From contig CAKZVD010000059.1 in NCBI GenBank assembly GCA_937922085.1, positions 1 through 64,000 on the forward strand: 64,000 nucleotides of DNA, given 5' to 3'. Position numbers and translations under genes: made by a program. Under the pieces are notes generated by a model. It was not told the origin of the DNA, did not search any database, and saw only the letters and a list, made by a program, of their open reading frames with translations. Of the stretch, positions 60,708-64,000 are shown in pieces; the first letter of the stretch is position 1; each line of letters starts with the position of its first letter. Source of the DNA: an uncultured Tenacibaculum sp. GTDB lineage: Bacteria; Bacteroidota; Bacteroidia; Flavobacteriales; Flavobacteriaceae.

Positions 60708-61709
60708 CTATTCTTTTATTCTCGTTGTTTCTCTATTATATAATGTAGATTTTATAATTATTTCTTCAGGTTTTTCATTTTCATTTTTTAATTTATTCAA
60801 TATCATCTTAGCAGCAGTTCTTCCTATCTTTTTCCCATGCTGATTAATCGTTGTTAAACTCGGTGTTAAATTTTCTGAAATTGTTTTACCAGCATATCCT
60901 ATTAAAGAAATTTTTCCGTTATCAAGTAATTTTTCTTTTTTACCAACTTTAAATGATGCTAAGGAAGCTTCTTCATCTAAAGCTATTATAGCATCAATAG
61001 ATTCTTCTTTTAATTTCTCTCTTAACGCTTTTTTAATTACCTCTACAGTACCTTCAATAATAATTGGTTTATGATATTCATTAATAGCATCTGTATATCC
61101 TTTAATTCTTAGCTTTCCAACGCTTAAATTATTTATTGTTGATGTTAATGCTATATTTTTTCTTCCATTAAACTGTAATTCTTTTACCGCATTTAAAACA
61201 GCATCATAATCATCTACTAAAACCTTATCACAAGGTATTGTATTTACAACACGATCAAACATTAATAAATGAACTTTATCTTTTACATTTTCTAAATGAG
61301 AATAATCTTGTAATACTTGAGTCTCTTCAGAAACAGCTATAATTATTGCTTCAACAAAACCATTTGCCAAAGAGAGTACTGATTGTACTTCTTTCTCATG
61401 AGATTCATTGGTAATACTTATAATTATATTGTAATCTGTTTTTGCTATTACATTTTCTATACCTCTTAATACTCTAGCTAAAAAAAAGTTTTTTAAACTT
61501 GGTAGTATTACTCCGATAGTATTTACTCTACCAGATTTAAGGTTCATAGCTGTTCTATTTGGTTTATAGTTATATTCTTTTGCAGCCTCTCTAACTCTCT
61601 TCTTAGTAATTTCACTTATTTCATAACTATCATTTAAAGCTTTTGATACAGTAGAAATCGATACTTTTAATATTTTAGATAATTCTTTTAGTGTTATACT
61701 TTTCTTCAT
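60708..61709 (-). CDS. LacI-family transcriptional regulator
   Basis: 'ITLKELSKILKVSISTVSKALNDSYEISEITKKRVREAAKEYNYKPNRTAMNLKSGRVNTIGVILP'. Confidence 0.96.
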   Translation of the reverse strand: MKKSITLKELSKILKVSISTVSKALNDSYEISEITKKRVREAAKEYNYKPNRTAMNLKSGRVNTIGVILPSLKNFFLARVLRGIENVIAKTDYNIIISITNESHEKEVQSVLSLANGFVEAIIIAVSEETQVLQDYSHLENVKDKVHLLMFDRVVNTIPCDKVLVDDYDAVLNAVKELQFNGRKNIALTSTINNLSVGKLRIKGYTDAINEYHKPIIIEGTVEVIKKALREKLKEESIDAIIALDEEASLASFKVGKKEKLLDNGKISLIGYAGKTISENLTPSLTTINQHGKKIGRTAAKMILNKLKNENEKPEEIIIKSTLYNRETTRIKE

Positions 61710-61901
61710 TTATGTAAAATTTCTTAGTCCCCCAAAATAACAAACTAAAAATTTAATTTCATTATACTTCTAAATATTTTCTTTTGAAAGCTTCTCTATT
61801 TTTTAATGATGAAACTAAAAAACTAGTTTTTAGTAATAATTTTAGCAGTAAAAATGCATTTTATATTTTAGTATATTTACTTTATAAATATAAAGTTTAA
61901 A

Positions 61902-62426
61902 ATGAGGAAAGACCAAATTAATCAATTAATCGAGGAAAAACATTTAGATTTATTTAATTGGATTGAAAAACAACCTGCGGAAAAATGGATTGAAGGGCCC
62001 AAAGAAAAATGGACTACAGGACAACAGATTGTGCATTTGGTTGATTCTATTAAAAAATTGAATCAAGCCATGAGTTTGCCTAAGTTTTTACTCAAATTAA
62101 AATTTGGAAAATCAAATAGAGAAACAAGAAATTATGATCAAATAATAAAAAAATATCAAGATAAACTTGTTAAATATAAAGAAGAAGCAAAGCAATTTAA
62201 TGCTCATATTACCAAACCTTCTTTAAAAGAAAAAACAAAATTACTTGCCAAACTTTAAATTCAACAAAAAAAGTTACAACATAAAACCAATCTGTGGAAA
62301 GATAGTGATCTAGACACTGTTATTCTTCCTCATCCTCTTATGGGAAAAATGCCTGTTAGAGAAATTATTATGTGGACAGCTTACCATACTGAACATCATA
62401 CTAAAGATTTAATTGAAAACTACTAA
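61902..62426 (+). pseudogene. DinB/DUF1569-like protein interrupted by in-frame TAA at 62256-62258
   Basis: ORF 61902-62258 continues in the same frame as 'IQQKKLQHKTNLWKDSDLDTVILPHPLMGKMPVREIIMWTAYHTEHHTKDLIENY*', the expected DinB C-terminus. Confidence 0.82.
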
Positions 62427-62469
62427 CGAAAATGCTATATTTGTGCCTCTAAAAATGTAGCAGACACCA

Positions 62470-63798
62470 ATGTTCAATAATTTAAGTGAAAAATTAGACA
62501 AAGCGTTACATACGCTAAAAGGTCATGGTAAGATTAATGAAGTTAACGTAGCTGAAACTTTAAAAGAAGTACGTAGAGCTTTATTAGATGCCGATGTAAA
62601 TTTTAAAATAGCAAAAGAATTCACCAATTCTGTTAAGGATAAAGCAATGGGAGAAAACGTTTTAACAACGTTAAACCCAGGGCAATTAATGGTAAAACTT
62701 GTTAAAGACGAGCTTACCAAATTAATGGGTGGAGATACTGTAGGTATTAACTTAGGTGGTTCTCCTACTGTTATTTTAATGTCAGGTTTACAAGGATCTG
62801 GTAAAACTACTTTTTCTGGTAAACTTGCTAACTTTCTAAAAACTAAAAAAACTAAACAAGTTCTTTTAGTTGGATGTGATGTTTACAGACCAGCCGCTAT
62901 TAATCAATTAAGAGTGGTAGGTGAACAAATTGGTGTTGAAGTATATGCGGAAGAAGGAAATAAGAATCCTGTAGAGATTTCTGAAAATGCAATTAAGCAC
63001 GCTAAAGCAAATAATAAGAATGTAGTAATCATTGATACCGCTGGTCGTTTAGCTGTTGACGAAGAAATGATGACCGAAATTTCTAACATTCATAAATCTG
63101 TTAAACCACAAGAAACTTTATTTGTGGTAGATTCTATGACTGGGCAAGATGCTGTTAATACTGCTAAAGCCTTTAACGATGTTTTAAATTTTGATGGTGT
63201 AGTTTTAACAAAACTAGATGGTGATACTCGTGGTGGAGCTGCTCTTTCTATTAAATCTGTTGTAGATAAACCAATTAAATTTATTGGTACTGGTGAAAAA
63301 ATGGACGCTATTGACGTTTTTCACCCAGATCGTATGGCAGATCGTATATTGGGAATGGGAGATGTTGTTTCTTTAGTAGAACGTGCTCAAGAACAATATG
63401 ATGAAGCCGAAGCAAGAAAACTTCAAAAGAAGATTGCAAAAAATCAGTTTGGGTTTGATGATTTCTTAAGTCAAATTCAACAGATCAAGAAAATGGGTAG
63501 CATGAAAGATTTAGTAGGAATGATTCCTGGAGCTGGTAAAGCTTTAAAGGACATTGATATTGATGATGATGCTTTTAAAGGAATAGAATCTATTATTCAT
63601 TCTATGACCCCTGGTGAAAGAACTAAACCAACCATTATAAACGCCAGTAGAAAGAAGAGAATTGCTAAAGGGTCTGGTACTTCCGTTCAAGAAGTAAACC
63701 AACTAATGAAGCAATTTGATCAAATGAGCAAAATGATGAAAATGATGCAAGGCGGTGGCGGAAAACGTATGATGCAAATGATGCGAGGCATGAAATAA
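62470..63798 (+). CDS. ffh: Signal recognition particle protein Ffh/SRP54
   Basis: 'GLQGSGKTTFSGKLA', 'DVYRPAAINQL', 'DTAGRLAVDEEMM', Met-rich C-terminus. Confidence 0.97.
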   Translation: MFNNLSEKLDKALHTLKGHGKINEVNVAETLKEVRRALLDADVNFKIAKEFTNSVKDKAMGENVLTTLNPGQLMVKLVKDELTKLMGGDTVGINLGGSPTVILMSGLQGSGKTTFSGKLANFLKTKKTKQVLLVGCDVYRPAAINQLRVVGEQIGVEVYAEEGNKNPVEISENAIKHAKANNKNVVIIDTAGRLAVDEEMMTEISNIHKSVKPQETLFVVDSMTGQDAVNTAKAFNDVLNFDGVVLTKLDGDTRGGAALSIKSVVDKPIKFIGTGEKMDAIDVFHPDRMADRILGMGDVVSLVERAQEQYDEAEARKLQKKIAKNQFGFDDFLSQIQQIKKMGSMKDLVGMIPGAGKALKDIDIDDDAFKGIESIIHSMTPGERTKPTIINASRKKRIAKGSGTSVQEVNQLMKQFDQMSKMMKMMQGGGGKRMMQMMRGMK

Positions 63799-63802
63799 AA
63801 AC

Positions 63803-63833
63803 AAAAAGAGAAGTTACACGCTTCTCTTTTTTA
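63803..63833 (+). terminator. Intrinsic terminator after ffh
   Basis: AAAAAGAGAAG/CTTCTCTTTTT stem with T-tract. Confidence 0.8.
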
Positions 63834-63867
63834 TTTAAATAACACAACAACACACTAACAACAACAA

Positions 63868-64000
63868 ATGGTATTACTCGACGGAAAAAAAACTTCAGCG
63901 GATATTAAAGAAGAAATCGCTTTAGAAGTTGGTGAATTAAAAAGAAATGAAAAAAAAGCACCTCATTTAGCAGCAATCATTTTAGGAAATGATGGAGCTA
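63868..64000 (+). CDS. folD: FolD bifunctional methylene-THF dehydrogenase/cyclohydrolase, truncated by the window end
   Basis: Translation from ATG 63868: 'MVLLDGKKTSADIKEEIALEVGELKRNEKKAPHLAAIILGNDGA'. Confidence 0.9.
   Translation, partial: MVLLDGKKTSADIKEEIALEVGELKRNEKKAPHLAAIILGNDGA

Noticed and set aside
27249-62258. Stop-codon reassignment (TAA as Gln)
   Set aside because: TAA terminates many intact genes here, so two in-frame TAA codons are better explained by mutation or sequence error.

Overview
AT-rich chromosomal window from a Bacteroidota genome, most likely Flavobacteriaceae (Tenacibaculum/Polaribacter-like; inferred from gene content, TAnnTTTG-type promoter motifs and LES-like lipoprotein N-termini). 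About 55 credible CDSs, no rRNA/tRNA/CRISPR seen. Housekeeping genes: hemH, hemJ, recR, pepD-like, ggt, smpB, maf, a transketolase C-subunit, a DEAD helicase, cutC, ffh and a 3'-truncated folD. The accessory part includes: (i) a minus-strand cluster (10.6-18.4 kb) with DUF2071, an ICMT-like/DCC fusion, a TIGR01777 epimerase, SRPBCC, DCC and SAM-methyltransferase proteins, three related small 4-TM proteins and a GbsR/MarR-type regulator, carrying three near-identical ~23-bp inverted-repeat sites; (ii) a LipL32-like secreted protein between hemH and hemJ; (iii) a GH13 alpha-amylase broken by one in-frame TAA, preceded by two perfect palindromes and flanked by four lipocalin-like lipoprotein genes, one of them frameshifted at a T TTA AAA heptamer; (iv) a tandemly duplicated four-gene module (small exported protein / STN-TonB receptor / DUF4249 / MG2-like protein) separated by a decayed IS1595-family transposase and followed by a frameshifted third DUF4249 copy; (v) two small bacteriocin/RiPP-like precursor peptides sharing a leader; (vi) a DinB-like gene with an in-frame TAA. 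All assignments come from reading the sequence and recalled family motifs; no searches were run.
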